Below, piece after piece: positions 1-6,329 of a stretch of 11,242 bases of DNA. The position numbers and the translations under genes were made by a program. The notes under the pieces are model-generated. The model worked only from the letters and a program-made list of their open reading frames with translations, searched no databases and was not told where the DNA came from. The DNA is from JANSYP01 sp038751255 (GTDB lineage: Bacteria; Pseudomonadota; Alphaproteobacteria; Rhodobacterales; Rhodobacteraceae): the NCBI GenBank assembly GCA_038751255.1, contig JBCDGN010000115.1, forward strand, positions 1 to 11,242, read 5' to 3'. Numbering within the stretch: the first letter of the stretch is position 1; each line of letters begins with the position of its first letter.

Positions 1-39
1 CTGGGAGAAAACATCGGATCGCCGCCATTGCATTCTTCC
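1..39 (-). other. Inverted ccr fragment at window edge (probable chimeric contig end)
   Basis: Read on the minus strand, bases 39 down to 1 encode EECNGGDPMFSP followed by AG. This is the stretch that normally precedes SQRIWGYET in crotonyl-CoA carboxylase/reductase. On the plus strand the same bases give a peptide unlike the family, and the proper ccr reading resumes at about base 38-40 with SQRI. The segment is therefore the immediately upstream part of ccr in inverted orientation. The two orientations meet at a short CCAG-like identity. I infer a fold-back chimera from amplification or assembly; a real small inversion would destroy the gene. Confidence 0.85.
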
Positions 40-885
40 AGTCAGCGCATTTGTGGCTATGAAACGCCGGACGGGTCTTTTGCACAGTTCACGCGCGTTC
101 AGGCACAGCAATTGATGCCGCGCCCGCGCCACCTGACTTGGGAAGAATCGGCCTGCTATACACTGACGCTTGCCACAGCCTACAGGATGCTTTTCGGCCA
201 CCACCCGCACGAGTTGAAGCCTGGCCAGAATGTGTTGGTCTGGGGCGCATCTGGCGGTTTGGGGTCTTATGCGATCCAGCTGATCAACACCGCTGGGGCG
301 AACGCGATCGCAGTGATTTCAGATGAGGACAAACGAGACTTCGTGCTTGGCCTCGGTGCGAAAGGTGTGATCAACCGGCGCGATTTCAAATGCTGGGGTC
401 AATTACCGAAGGTTAACACGTCCGAATACAATGACTGGTTTAAAGAGGCCCGTCGGTTCGGAAAAGCGATCTGGGACATCACTGGCAAAGGCAATAACGT
501 CGATATCGTTTTTGAACATCCCGGCGAGGCCACATTTCCGGTCTCCACATTCGTCTGCAAAAAAGGCGGTATGGTGGTGATCTGTGCGGGCACGACCGGT
601 TTTAACTGTACATTCGATGTGCGTTACATGTGGATGCACCAGAAGCGCCTACAGGGCAGCCATTTTGCACATCTCAAGCAAGCAGCCTCAGCGAATAAGC
701 TGATGGTCGAACGACGTTTGGACCCTTGCATGTCCGAAGTGCTGCCTTGGACGGATATCCCAGAAGCGCACATGAAGATGATGCGCAACGAGCACAAGCC
801 CGGGAACATGGCTGTGCTGGTCCAGGCACCGAAAACCGGGTTGCGCACATTAGAAGATGCGCTTGAAGCGCGGGGAGGCCGTTAA
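37..885 (+). CDS. ccr: Crotonyl-CoA carboxylase/reductase, C-terminal part (5' end missing)
   Basis: This enzyme reductively carboxylates crotonyl-CoA with NADPH and CO2 to ethylmalonyl-CoA, the key step of the ethylmalonyl-CoA pathway for acetyl-CoA assimilation. About 281 of roughly 430 residues are present. The sequence shows the medium-chain dehydrogenase/reductase fold: GYETPDGSFAQF near the start, a Rossmann nucleotide-binding stretch VLVWGASGGLGSYA (about 232-273), the Ccr-typical EHPGEATFPVSTF (about 514-552), and GSHFAHLKQAA (about 655-687), whose histidine probably matches the CO2-pocket histidine known in Ccr. The ending MAVLVQAPKTGLRTLEDALE is typical of roseobacters. The first 39 window bases are inverted, so real ccr sequence starts near 38. 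One oddity is TGT (Cys) at 52-54 in QRICGYE, where the family has Trp. A terminator follows directly. Family identity is secure. Confidence 0.95.
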   Translation, partial: SSQRICGYETPDGSFAQFTRVQAQQLMPRPRHLTWEESACYTLTLATAYRMLFGHHPHELKPGQNVLVWGASGGLGSYAIQLINTAGANAIAVISDEDKRDFVLGLGAKGVINRRDFKCWGQLPKVNTSEYNDWFKEARRFGKAIWDITGKGNNVDIVFEHPGEATFPVSTFVCKKGGMVVICAGTTGFNCTFDVRYMWMHQKRLQGSHFAHLKQAASANKLMVERRLDPCMSEVLPWTDIPEAHMKMMRNEHKPGNMAVLVQAPKTGLRTLEDALEARGGR

Positions 886-920
886 TCGGCAGTTAAACCT
901 TTGCTGGTCTGAATTTGCGA

Positions 921-956
921 GCCCGCCTCTAACTATGCAGGGGCGGGATTTTTAAT
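921..956 (+). terminator. Rho-independent terminator after ccr
   Basis: CCCGCC (922-927) pairs with GGCGGG (942-947). The stem is extended inward by a T-G wobble and a C-G pair, leaving a loop of about 10 nt. The stem is followed by ATTTTTAATTTT. It lies 36 nt after the ccr stop, so it separates ccr from the quorum-sensing block downstream. Confidence 0.85.
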
Positions 957-1061
957 TTTCTAAGCATAAACTTACCGCTGAAGGCTTTACCCTCCCCATT
1001 TTTAGTGAGTAGTACCGGTTGGCCCGCTCATGTCACTGTTGTCTCACGCCAAGGTTGAAAA

Positions 1062-1077
1062 TTAAGGCGCTGTTAAC
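1062..1077 (+). promoter_or_regulatory. CtrA-type binding site (TTAA-N7-TTAAC) upstream of the small ORF and luxR
   Basis: TTAA at 1062-1065, seven bases (GGCGCTG), then TTAAC at 1073-1077. This matches exactly the published full-length consensus for the alphaproteobacterial response regulator CtrA. It ends 20 nt before the ATG at 1098. If TTAAC acted as the -35 element, transcription would start at about 1105-1110, inside the small ORF and still upstream of luxR. If CtrA represses, the site would cover the promoter. No better -35/-10 pair is evident in the 212-nt gap 886-1097, which otherwise holds only the ccr terminator. Binding itself is inferred. Confidence 0.55.
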
Positions 1078-1097
1078 TACTCTGAGCGAGAACAAAA

Positions 1098-1313
1098 ATG
1101 CACCATAATTGGGTAATTAACGTGCTAGCAGATCTTAAGGTCTTCGCACAAAGCAATGGCCTCGACCGATTGGTCGAGCATCTAGACGACACGATGATGG
1201 TTGCTGCTGCGGAAATTGCTACCACTGCTAGCCGACATAGCGACGGGGCACCGGAACATGTCGAAGAACCTGGAAAGACACGTTGCCTCTCTGGAGCAAG
1301 TCCGCACTCGTGA
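1098..1313 (+). CDS. Small protein of 71 aa upstream of and overlapping luxR
   Basis: The frame begins ATG at 1098 behind a weak purine stretch (GAGCGAGAACAAAA) and runs to TGA at 1311-1313, overlapping the likely luxR start (1258) by 56 nt. Residues 6-45 alternate hydrophobic and charged positions (VINVLADLKVFAQSNG, then LDRLVEHLDDTMMVAAAEIA), as in a small two-helix protein. This pattern resembles short uncharacterised proteins that I recall beside luxR in roseobacters; that is recollection, not a search. No signal peptide, membrane segment or metal-binding cysteines are seen. It could be translationally coupled to luxR or act as a small quorum-sensing partner, but no function can be assigned. 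The alternative is a chance ORF in the luxR leader. Its codon third positions are less GC-rich than those of other genes here. Confidence 0.55.
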   Translation: MHHNWVINVLADLKVFAQSNGLDRLVEHLDDTMMVAAAEIATTASRHSDGAPEHVEEPGKTRCLSGASPHS

Positions 1314-1971
1314 GGATCTCCAACAGGCGGTGTTAAAAGTGCGCGATATCTACGATGTCGACCACGTGGTCTACCACGCGGTGGACAGCGGCGGCGCGCA
1401 ATACGCAGCGCTGACCTATGACTCCTCGTGGGTTGATCGGTATCTTGAAGAACAATATGCGCGCATCGATCCTGTGGTCCAAAGCTGCTACACCCGGTTT
1501 AACCCACTCGACTGGCGTATGCTGAATTGGAACAATGACAGCATTAAGACTTTCCGAGCAGAAGCGTTGGATGCCGGCGTCGGGAACCAGGGCTTGTCAA
1601 TACCGGTGCGCGGCCTGTCGGGTCAGTTCGCGCTGTTTACTGTTAGTGCGCGTCGGTCCGAAGATTCTTGGGCAAAGTTCAGTCTGCAGTATCGCGAAGA
1701 CCTCATGTTGGTCGCGCATTTCATTAACCAAAAGGCATCTGAACTGGCCGAAGTCTCCGACATTCGCCCAAAGGCGCGCCTCTCTCCCAGAGAGATTGAC
1801 GCACTCAGCCTCTTGGCGACGGGCTACACACGGTCCCAGGCCGCAGAAAGCCTTAAAATTTCAGAACATACTTTGCGCGTTTACATAGAAGCGGCCCGAA
1901 CCAAACTCGGTGCTCAGAACACAACCCACGCCGTCGCACAGGCGCTTTCCCAAGGCCTAATCGATTTGTAA
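1258..1971 (+). CDS. luxR: LuxR-family acyl-homoserine-lactone-responsive regulator (237 aa)
   Basis: A quorum-sensing transcription factor with an N-terminal autoinducer-binding domain (about residues 10-160) and a C-terminal GerE/LuxR helix-turn-helix (about 173-237). Starting at ATG 1258, the hallmark residues sit one position later than in TraR throughout: W58, Y62, D71, P72, W86 in the ligand pocket and E179, L183, G189 in the HTH domain. This constant offset supports the 1258 start over the in-frame TTG at 1201, although the ribosome binding site is weak. The HTH reads LSPREIDALSLLATG, then SEHTLRVYIEAARTKLG. luxI follows 99 nt downstream in the same direction, so it is probably the cognate synthase. 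The 5' end overlaps the small ORF at 1098-1313. A CtrA-type site lies at 1062-1077. Confidence 0.93.
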   Translation: MSKNLERHVASLEQVRTREDLQQAVLKVRDIYDVDHVVYHAVDSGGAQYAALTYDSSWVDRYLEEQYARIDPVVQSCYTRFNPLDWRMLNWNNDSIKTFRAEALDAGVGNQGLSIPVRGLSGQFALFTVSARRSEDSWAKFSLQYREDLMLVAHFINQKASELAEVSDIRPKARLSPREIDALSLLATGYTRSQAAESLKISEHTLRVYIEAARTKLGAQNTTHAVAQALSQGLIDL

Positions 1972-1977
1972 ACGAAA

Positions 1978-2018
1978 GGTTAACGCGGCGCACGCTCAGG
2001 TGTTAATCTGTTAACCAT
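1978..2018 (+). promoter_or_regulatory. luxI upstream control region: GTTAAC inverted repeats and a CtrA half-site
   Basis: GGTTAAC (1978-1984) and its exact inverse GTTAACC (2010-2016) lie 25 nt apart, so their starts are 32 nt (about three helical turns) from each other. A further TGTTAA at 2001-2006 repeats TGTTAA at 2009-2014. The right-hand arm reads TTAACCAT (2011-2018), the 8-mer CtrA half-site described in Caulobacter. The arrangement fits an operator for luxI, either for CtrA or for LuxR. I see no sequence that I would call a canonical lux box. Confidence 0.45.
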
Positions 2019-2070
2019 CTCTCACCGATTGTCTCCCCGGACAGATTTTCAACCTACGGGGTAGCAAACC

Positions 2071-2724
2071 ATGATACGTTACATCGCCGCTCGCGACCTG
2101 CCGCGCTTCGCAAAGCTTCATGAAACCATGTTCCGCGATCGCGCAGACCAATTTCGCACGCGTTTAGGATGGGAGGTCAGCGTCGACAGCGTCACTGGCG
2201 AAGAACGCGATGACTACGATGATCTCAATCCGATCTATGTGATCTGGGAAAATGAGGATGGCAGCCATGGCGGCTCCATGCGCATTTTGCCGACCACCGG
2301 TCCCACAATGGTTAACGATCACTTCGTTCACCTGCTCCAGGGCCGACCCATTCGGAACGATAAGATCTGGGAATGCACGCGATTTTGTCTCTCTCGCGGT
2401 GCCGCGCCCCATGTCTCTGCCGCTCTCCTGCTGGCTGGGATTGAATTTGGCCTCGGCCATGACCTGACATTCTCCATAGGCGTTTTCGACGCCCGTATGG
2501 TGCGCATCTATGGCCGCCTCGGATGGGAACCCATGATCATGTCTACAGAAGGCGTCGGCCGGGACGCGATCAGCGTCGGGCTTTGGAGCTTCTCGGAAAG
2601 CACTGCCAACAAGGTTGCGGAGCGCTCACGTATCCCACGGGCTCAGTCGCGGATGTGGTACCACCGCGTGTTTGATCTCACCCCAAGCGTGACCCAAATC
2701 GCCAAACATGTGAGATCCGCGTAA
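2071..2724 (+). CDS. luxI: Acyl-homoserine-lactone synthase, LuxI family (217 aa)
   Basis: It makes the AHL signal from S-adenosylmethionine and an acyl-ACP (or acyl-CoA) donor in the cytoplasm. The invariant LuxI residues are in place: R24, F28 and W34 at their canonical positions, then an acidic cluster (DDYDDLNP, 47-54), R71 in GGSMRILP, F85, E101 and R104 (WECTRF). The fold is GNAT-like. Length is normal. The start at 2071 has only a loose GGGG-containing site about 10 nt upstream. It follows luxR in the same direction after a 99-nt spacer with inverted GTTAAC repeats, so autoregulation by AHL-LuxR and input from CtrA are both plausible. The acyl chain length cannot be read from sequence. 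An internal minus-strand TTAACCAT lies at 2308-2315. Confidence 0.94.
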   Translation: MIRYIAARDLPRFAKLHETMFRDRADQFRTRLGWEVSVDSVTGEERDDYDDLNPIYVIWENEDGSHGGSMRILPTTGPTMVNDHFVHLLQGRPIRNDKIWECTRFCLSRGAAPHVSAALLLAGIEFGLGHDLTFSIGVFDARMVRIYGRLGWEPMIMSTEGVGRDAISVGLWSFSESTANKVAERSRIPRAQSRMWYHRVFDLTPSVTQIAKHVRSA

Positions 2725-2766
2725 CGCCCCTGGCCACTGGCGGGCACCATCCCTATGGTCCGCGCC

Positions 2767-4299
2767 ATGGAACAGACGATCAATGTCTCCCTGTCAGAGG
2801 ATCAGTCTGCGGCCTTTCGCAAAGTCTCAGCGCTGTTAGGTCAGGCCGGTATCGATATAGACACAGGCAAAGTGTCGATACCACAACCTGTCGAGACCCC
2901 GCCAATGGCCATTATCGGAAAGGCGGGCTCTGGCAAAACCCTTCTGCTGGCGCGTCTCTACAAGGCTTTGGTCGCCGCAGGGGCGGAGATCATCTCCCGC
3001 GATTACGAGAGCAATCGCCGCAAAGAAAAACGCAGCCTTGCCATCTTAGCGCCGACAAACAAAGCGGCCTCGGTCCTACGCCAGCGCGGTGTGCCAGCAA
3101 CGACGATCCACCGGGTTCTGTACACGCCCGTCTATGATCCAGAATACGAACGCATCGCTGAATGGCTCACTGGGCATGCGACGCGCCCCGAGAGTGAGGT
3201 ATTGGACGCGCAGTCCTTGGATCGGGCAAAGGCTTTCTTTGAAACGCATAATTCTGTCCCTGCCGCTTTGGCTGCGGCGGGGCTACGGGGATCTGATTTC
3301 ATCACAGGTTGGAAGAGACGAGATGAGCCGCTCGACATTGGCTTTGTGGATGAAAGCTCGATGCTGGATGAGCGTCAGTTTGAGGACCTTCAAGAGATTT
3401 TCCCGACACTGGTCCTGTTTGGCGACCCTGCGCAGCTCGCCCCTGTGGGCCAGTCGGGCGAGATGGTGTTCGACCGATTTCCCGACGCACGACGGTTGAG
3501 CCTATCACGCGTTCACCGACAAAGCGGCGATAGCCCGATCCTTGATCTGGCCCATGCCTTGGGCGATCCCGAGATGAGTTTTGAAGCGTTCGAACACTTG
3601 GTCGAAGAGAAGGCGGCAGAAGATGACCGTGTGGTGGTTGCCGGGCGCGCCGATGCGGCACCTATGGCGCGTGCACCGGTCTTGGTGTGGCGAAACGCGA
3701 CCCGCGTGCGCCTCATTCAAGCCTTTCGATCTGCATACGGCGCCCCGACGGATGCTCTGGTGCCGGGCGAGCCGCTGATTTGTGATGGGATCGAACTGCC
3801 CCTGAAGCATCGCAAAAAACGTCTCGATCTGGAGGCGCGCGGTCTGATCAAGGGCGCTCAGGTCGTCTATCTCGGACCGGGCTCGCGACCGGGATTTGCA
3901 AGGCTGCATGTCTTTGGCGCGCCCGAGCCGCAAGTTTCGGCCGCGTCCATCATTAAAATCGAACTGCCCGGCGAAGAAGAGCCTTTCATCCCTGAGGCCG
4001 CGCATATGGGGGCTGCTTTCTTGCATGGCGCAGCTGTCACGATCCACAAAGCCCAAGGGTCGCAATGGTCAGAGGTGCAGGTTTTTGCGCCCGATCTTTA
4101 TGCTGCGGCACGTGCCGGGCGAAGCGAGGCCGGTCTGCCATTGTGGAAACGTCTGGCCTATGTGGCGGTCACGCGCGCAGAGCATCGGCTTTTTTGGGTG
4201 ACACGCTACCGGCTGTCGCGGCCTGACGCGCCTTTGTCGGTGGCAGATCTCACCAAGAAAGCGCCGCTGACTTTGTCCCCCGACCCAGATCCCGATTAG
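2767..4299 (+). CDS. RecD/UvrD-like ATP-dependent DNA helicase (about 510 aa)
   Basis: A superfamily 1 helicase. Counting from Met at 2767: Walker A GKAGSGKT (51-58), motif Ia region LAPTNKAA (about 94-101), Walker B VDES (194-197), motif III LFGDPAQLAPV (217-227), motif IV/V region IHKAQGSQW (426-434) and motif VI YVAVTRAEHRLFW (465-477, UvrD_C_2 type). All motifs are intact, so it should be an active ATPase in DNA repair or recombination. It lacks the long N-terminal region of RecD2 and is much shorter than RecB. Its precise role is unknown. An in-frame ATG at 2755 would add four residues; neither start has a good ribosome binding site. It begins only 42 nt after luxI with no terminator between. 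Its TAG overlaps the stop of the convergent rhomboid-like gene. Confidence 0.9.
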   Translation: MEQTINVSLSEDQSAAFRKVSALLGQAGIDIDTGKVSIPQPVETPPMAIIGKAGSGKTLLLARLYKALVAAGAEIISRDYESNRRKEKRSLAILAPTNKAASVLRQRGVPATTIHRVLYTPVYDPEYERIAEWLTGHATRPESEVLDAQSLDRAKAFFETHNSVPAALAAAGLRGSDFITGWKRRDEPLDIGFVDESSMLDERQFEDLQEIFPTLVLFGDPAQLAPVGQSGEMVFDRFPDARRLSLSRVHRQSGDSPILDLAHALGDPEMSFEAFEHLVEEKAAEDDRVVVAGRADAAPMARAPVLVWRNATRVRLIQAFRSAYGAPTDALVPGEPLICDGIELPLKHRKKRLDLEARGLIKGAQVVYLGPGSRPGFARLHVFGAPEPQVSAASIIKIELPGEEEPFIPEAAHMGAAFLHGAAVTIHKAQGSQWSEVQVFAPDLYAAARAGRSEAGLPLWKRLAYVAVTRAEHRLFWVTRYRLSRPDAPLSVADLTKKAPLTLSPDPDPD

Positions 4300-4973
4300 C
4301 GTTTTCTGATCGCTTCGCGCAGGCGCGCCCAGCCACCGGGCACGAACAGAAAGCTCAGGCCAAACCCCACGAGAAATCCGGTGATGTCGGCAATCCAGTC
4401 GCCATGGCTGCCAAGAAAAAGACCAAAAAGAAGCTGAATGCCAAGCAGTATCCCGATCAAGCTGAACGCGGTGATTTGGTTCTGACCAAGCGCTTTGCGG
4501 CGCACCCAAATCAGAAAGGTGAAGCCGCCGATCAATCCATAAACACCGGGAAAACTGCCGACGAGTGGAAATTGGCTGTCGGTAAACACACCAAACGCTA
4601 AGGCCCCGATGATTGTGGCGGTAAAGAAAATCGCCAGCATGGCCAGATTGCCAAAGACCTCGGCCACCATCTTTCCAAGCGCGAGGATGAAGACGCAGGC
4701 CATCAACGCGTTCAGAAAAGAGAAGTGCAGGAACGGGTAGGTGACGAAGCGAAGCAAAAGCTCCGGCGGAAAACGGCGGTTCTGCAGCATCCAGTCCACC
4801 GCATTGCCGAAGAACCCGTATTGTTCGATGGCGTTGATCCGGATCATCTCGCCCGTGGCGCCGCCGATGATGCCGCGGTCGGCAAGCATGAAAAGGATCT
4901 CCAGCCCGAAAATGACGGTGGCCAGGGCGATCACGGAGGCTGGCATCGGGTTCACCGCGGGCTGATCCGTCAT
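4296..4973 (-). CDS. Rhomboid-like membrane protein, probably catalytically inactive (225 aa)
   Basis: A six-helix inner-membrane protein of the rhomboid fold. Hydrophobic segments lie at about residues 14-34, 75-98, 106-130, 143-157, 168-190 and 193-213. Active rhomboids need Ser in GxSG of TM4 and His in the AHxxG-type motif of TM6. Here the TM4 motif reads GSFPGVYGLIG (139-149), with Phe where Ser is expected. The TM6 motif reads WIADITGF (193-200), with Asp where His is expected. TM2 lacks the usual HxxxN pattern (FLHFSFLNALMA). It therefore resembles pseudoproteases of the iRhom/Derlin type and may bind membrane proteins rather than cut them. ATG at 4973 is preferred over 5021 because GAGGGAAG lies just upstream. 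It is divergent from trpS (89 nt) and convergent with the helicase gene. Confidence 0.85.
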   Translation of the reverse strand: MTDQPAVNPMPASVIALATVIFGLEILFMLADRGIIGGATGEMIRINAIEQYGFFGNAVDWMLQNRRFPPELLLRFVTYPFLHFSFLNALMACVFILALGKMVAEVFGNLAMLAIFFTATIIGALAFGVFTDSQFPLVGSFPGVYGLIGGFTFLIWVRRKALGQNQITAFSLIGILLGIQLLFGLFLGSHGDWIADITGFLVGFGLSFLFVPGGWARLREAIRKR

Positions 4974-4991
4974 CACTGTCGCTTCCCTCTG

Positions 4992-5020
4992 TTGACCCTC
5001 GCCGGGCCGAGCGATACGCA
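4992..5020 (+). promoter_or_regulatory. trpS: Possible trpS promoter
   Basis: TTGACC (4992-4997), a 17-nt spacer, then TACGCA (5015-5020). The -35 element is good and the -10 is poor. It lies in the 89-nt divergent gap between the rhomboid-like gene and trpS, 42 nt before the trpS start codon. Confidence 0.3.
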
Positions 5021-5062
5021 AACCCGCATCAAAACGCCACCCCGCCAGATTGGAGACTTTTC

Positions 5063-6121
5063 ATGGATGCGGTCCAAACGCAGCCCCAGGCCGACCCCAG
5101 CACCGATCCCAATGCCGGGTTCACACCGCGTGTGTTTTCGGGAATTCAGCCGACCAACCACCTACAGCTTGGGAATTACCTTGGAGCGGTGAAGCGCTTT
5201 GTTGAGATGCAGGATAGTGGGATCGAGACTATTTATTGCATCGTGGATCTGCACGCGATTACGGTCTGGCAGGAACCTGAGGCATTGAAAAACGCCACCC
5301 GTGAATTGGCGGCAAGCTATATTGCGTCGGGCCTCGACCCGACCCGGTCGATCCTTTTCAACCAGAGCCAGGTGCCGGAACACGCCCAGCTTGGCTGGAT
5401 TTTCAACTGTGTCGCACGAATGGGCTGGTTGAACCGGATGACGCAATTCAAGGACAAGGCCGGCAAGAACCGCGAGAATGCCAGCGTGGGGCTTTTTACC
5501 TATCCCAATCTCATGGCCGCAGATATTTTGGCCTACCATGCCACCAAGGTGCCGGTGGGCGAGGATCAAAAACAGCATCTGGAGCTGACGCGCGATATCG
5601 CGATGAAATTTAACAATGATTTCGGAGTTGATTTCTTTCCCATTACCGAGCCGGTGATCGAAGGGGTCGCGACCCGCGTGATGAGCCTGCGCGATGGCAG
5701 CAAGAAAATGTCGAAAAGCGATCCCTCTGATATGAGCCGGATCAATCTGACGGATGACGCCGATACGATTGCGAAGAAGATCCGCAAGGCGAAGACCGAT
5801 CCTGAGCCTTTGCCGTTCGAAGCGGACGGCCTAGAGGCACGTCCAGAAGCGCGCAACCTCGTCAATATCTATGCCGCCTTGGCGGAGAGCGATCTTGAGA
5901 GCGTGATGGGCGAGATTGGTGGAAAGTCATTCTCCGAATTCAAGCCGCTTCTTGCTGAGCTGGCGGTGGAGAAACTCGCACCAATTTCAGGCGAGATGGC
6001 CCGGCTTATGGATGACAGCACCGCGATCGATGCCGTTTTGGCTGACGGGGCAGAGCGCGCGCGCGAGATCGCAACGCCGATCCTGAAGCGGACCTACGAG
6101 ATTGTTGGCATGGTGGGCTGA
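5063..6121 (+). CDS. trpS: Tryptophanyl-tRNA synthetase (352 aa)
   Basis: A class I aminoacyl-tRNA synthetase that charges tRNA-Trp in the cytosol. The HIGH-type motif is degenerate but typical for TrpS (PTNHLQLGNYLG, residues 30-41), following FSGIQP. The second signature KKMSKSD is at 214-220. GEDQKQHLELTRD (166-178) is the family's tryptophan/ATP-pocket region. A start at 5063 is supported by GGAG at 5052-5055, giving a polar N-terminal tail of about 20 residues before the catalytic core. Length is normal for alphaproteobacteria. Nothing suggests a paralogous resistance-type enzyme. The gene stands alone, with 208 nt before the next gene. Confidence 0.97.
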   Translation: MDAVQTQPQADPSTDPNAGFTPRVFSGIQPTNHLQLGNYLGAVKRFVEMQDSGIETIYCIVDLHAITVWQEPEALKNATRELAASYIASGLDPTRSILFNQSQVPEHAQLGWIFNCVARMGWLNRMTQFKDKAGKNRENASVGLFTYPNLMAADILAYHATKVPVGEDQKQHLELTRDIAMKFNNDFGVDFFPITEPVIEGVATRVMSLRDGSKKMSKSDPSDMSRINLTDDADTIAKKIRKAKTDPEPLPFEADGLEARPEARNLVNIYAALAESDLESVMGEIGGKSFSEFKPLLAELAVEKLAPISGEMARLMDDSTAIDAVLADGAERAREIATPILKRTYEIVGMVG

Positions 6122-6132
6122 TCTTTTCGGGA

Positions 6133-6179
6133 GCGCCGCGTCGGGTCTTGCGCATCTGGCAGCGTCAGGTCCGCGGCGC
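6133..6179 (+). terminator. Hairpin after trpS, possible terminator without a U tract
   Basis: GCGCCGCG (6133-6140) pairs perfectly with CGCGGCGC (6172-6179) around a 31-nt loop. It starts 12 nt after the trpS stop. No T run follows, so rho-independent termination is doubtful. The rest of the 208-nt gap (6122-6329) contains a short inverted repeat, TAAGC-tctt-GCTTA (6301-6314), just upstream of the aminotransferase gene. I see no clear promoter there. Confidence 0.35.
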
Positions 6180-6329
6180 CCGGCTATCACCTCCGGTTGT
6201 GGCGGGCTGAACAGGACAAACGGTTAGGGTTCGCTTTTTCGCCCTTCAGGCGAGCCGCCCAAAGCTGCCTCTGGACTGAGCTGCGATTGCCGATTAATCT
6301 TAAGCTCTTGCTTAGTTGAGGTTGGATCA

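Noticed and set aside
1201..1257. N-terminal extension of LuxR from a TTG at 1201
   Set aside because: Starting at ATG 1258 puts all ligand-pocket and HTH hallmark residues at a constant +1 offset from TraR. The extension has no ribosome binding site.
3505..4065. Long minus-strand open frame (186 codons) opposite the helicase gene
   Set aside because: It lies entirely antisense to a helicase with all SF1 motifs. The translation has no recognisable domain, and such open frames are common opposite GC-rich genes.
4404..4601. Lysine-rich plus-strand ORF opposite the rhomboid-like gene
   Set aside because: The KKKTKKK start is the complement of hydrophobic Phe/Leu codons in a transmembrane segment. 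It has no ribosome binding site or context.
6133..6329. Riboswitch or attenuator in the gap before the aminotransferase gene
   Set aside because: There is one GC-rich hairpin but no leader peptide with repeated Leu/Ile/Val codons, no T-box sequence and no terminator/antiterminator pair near the start codon.
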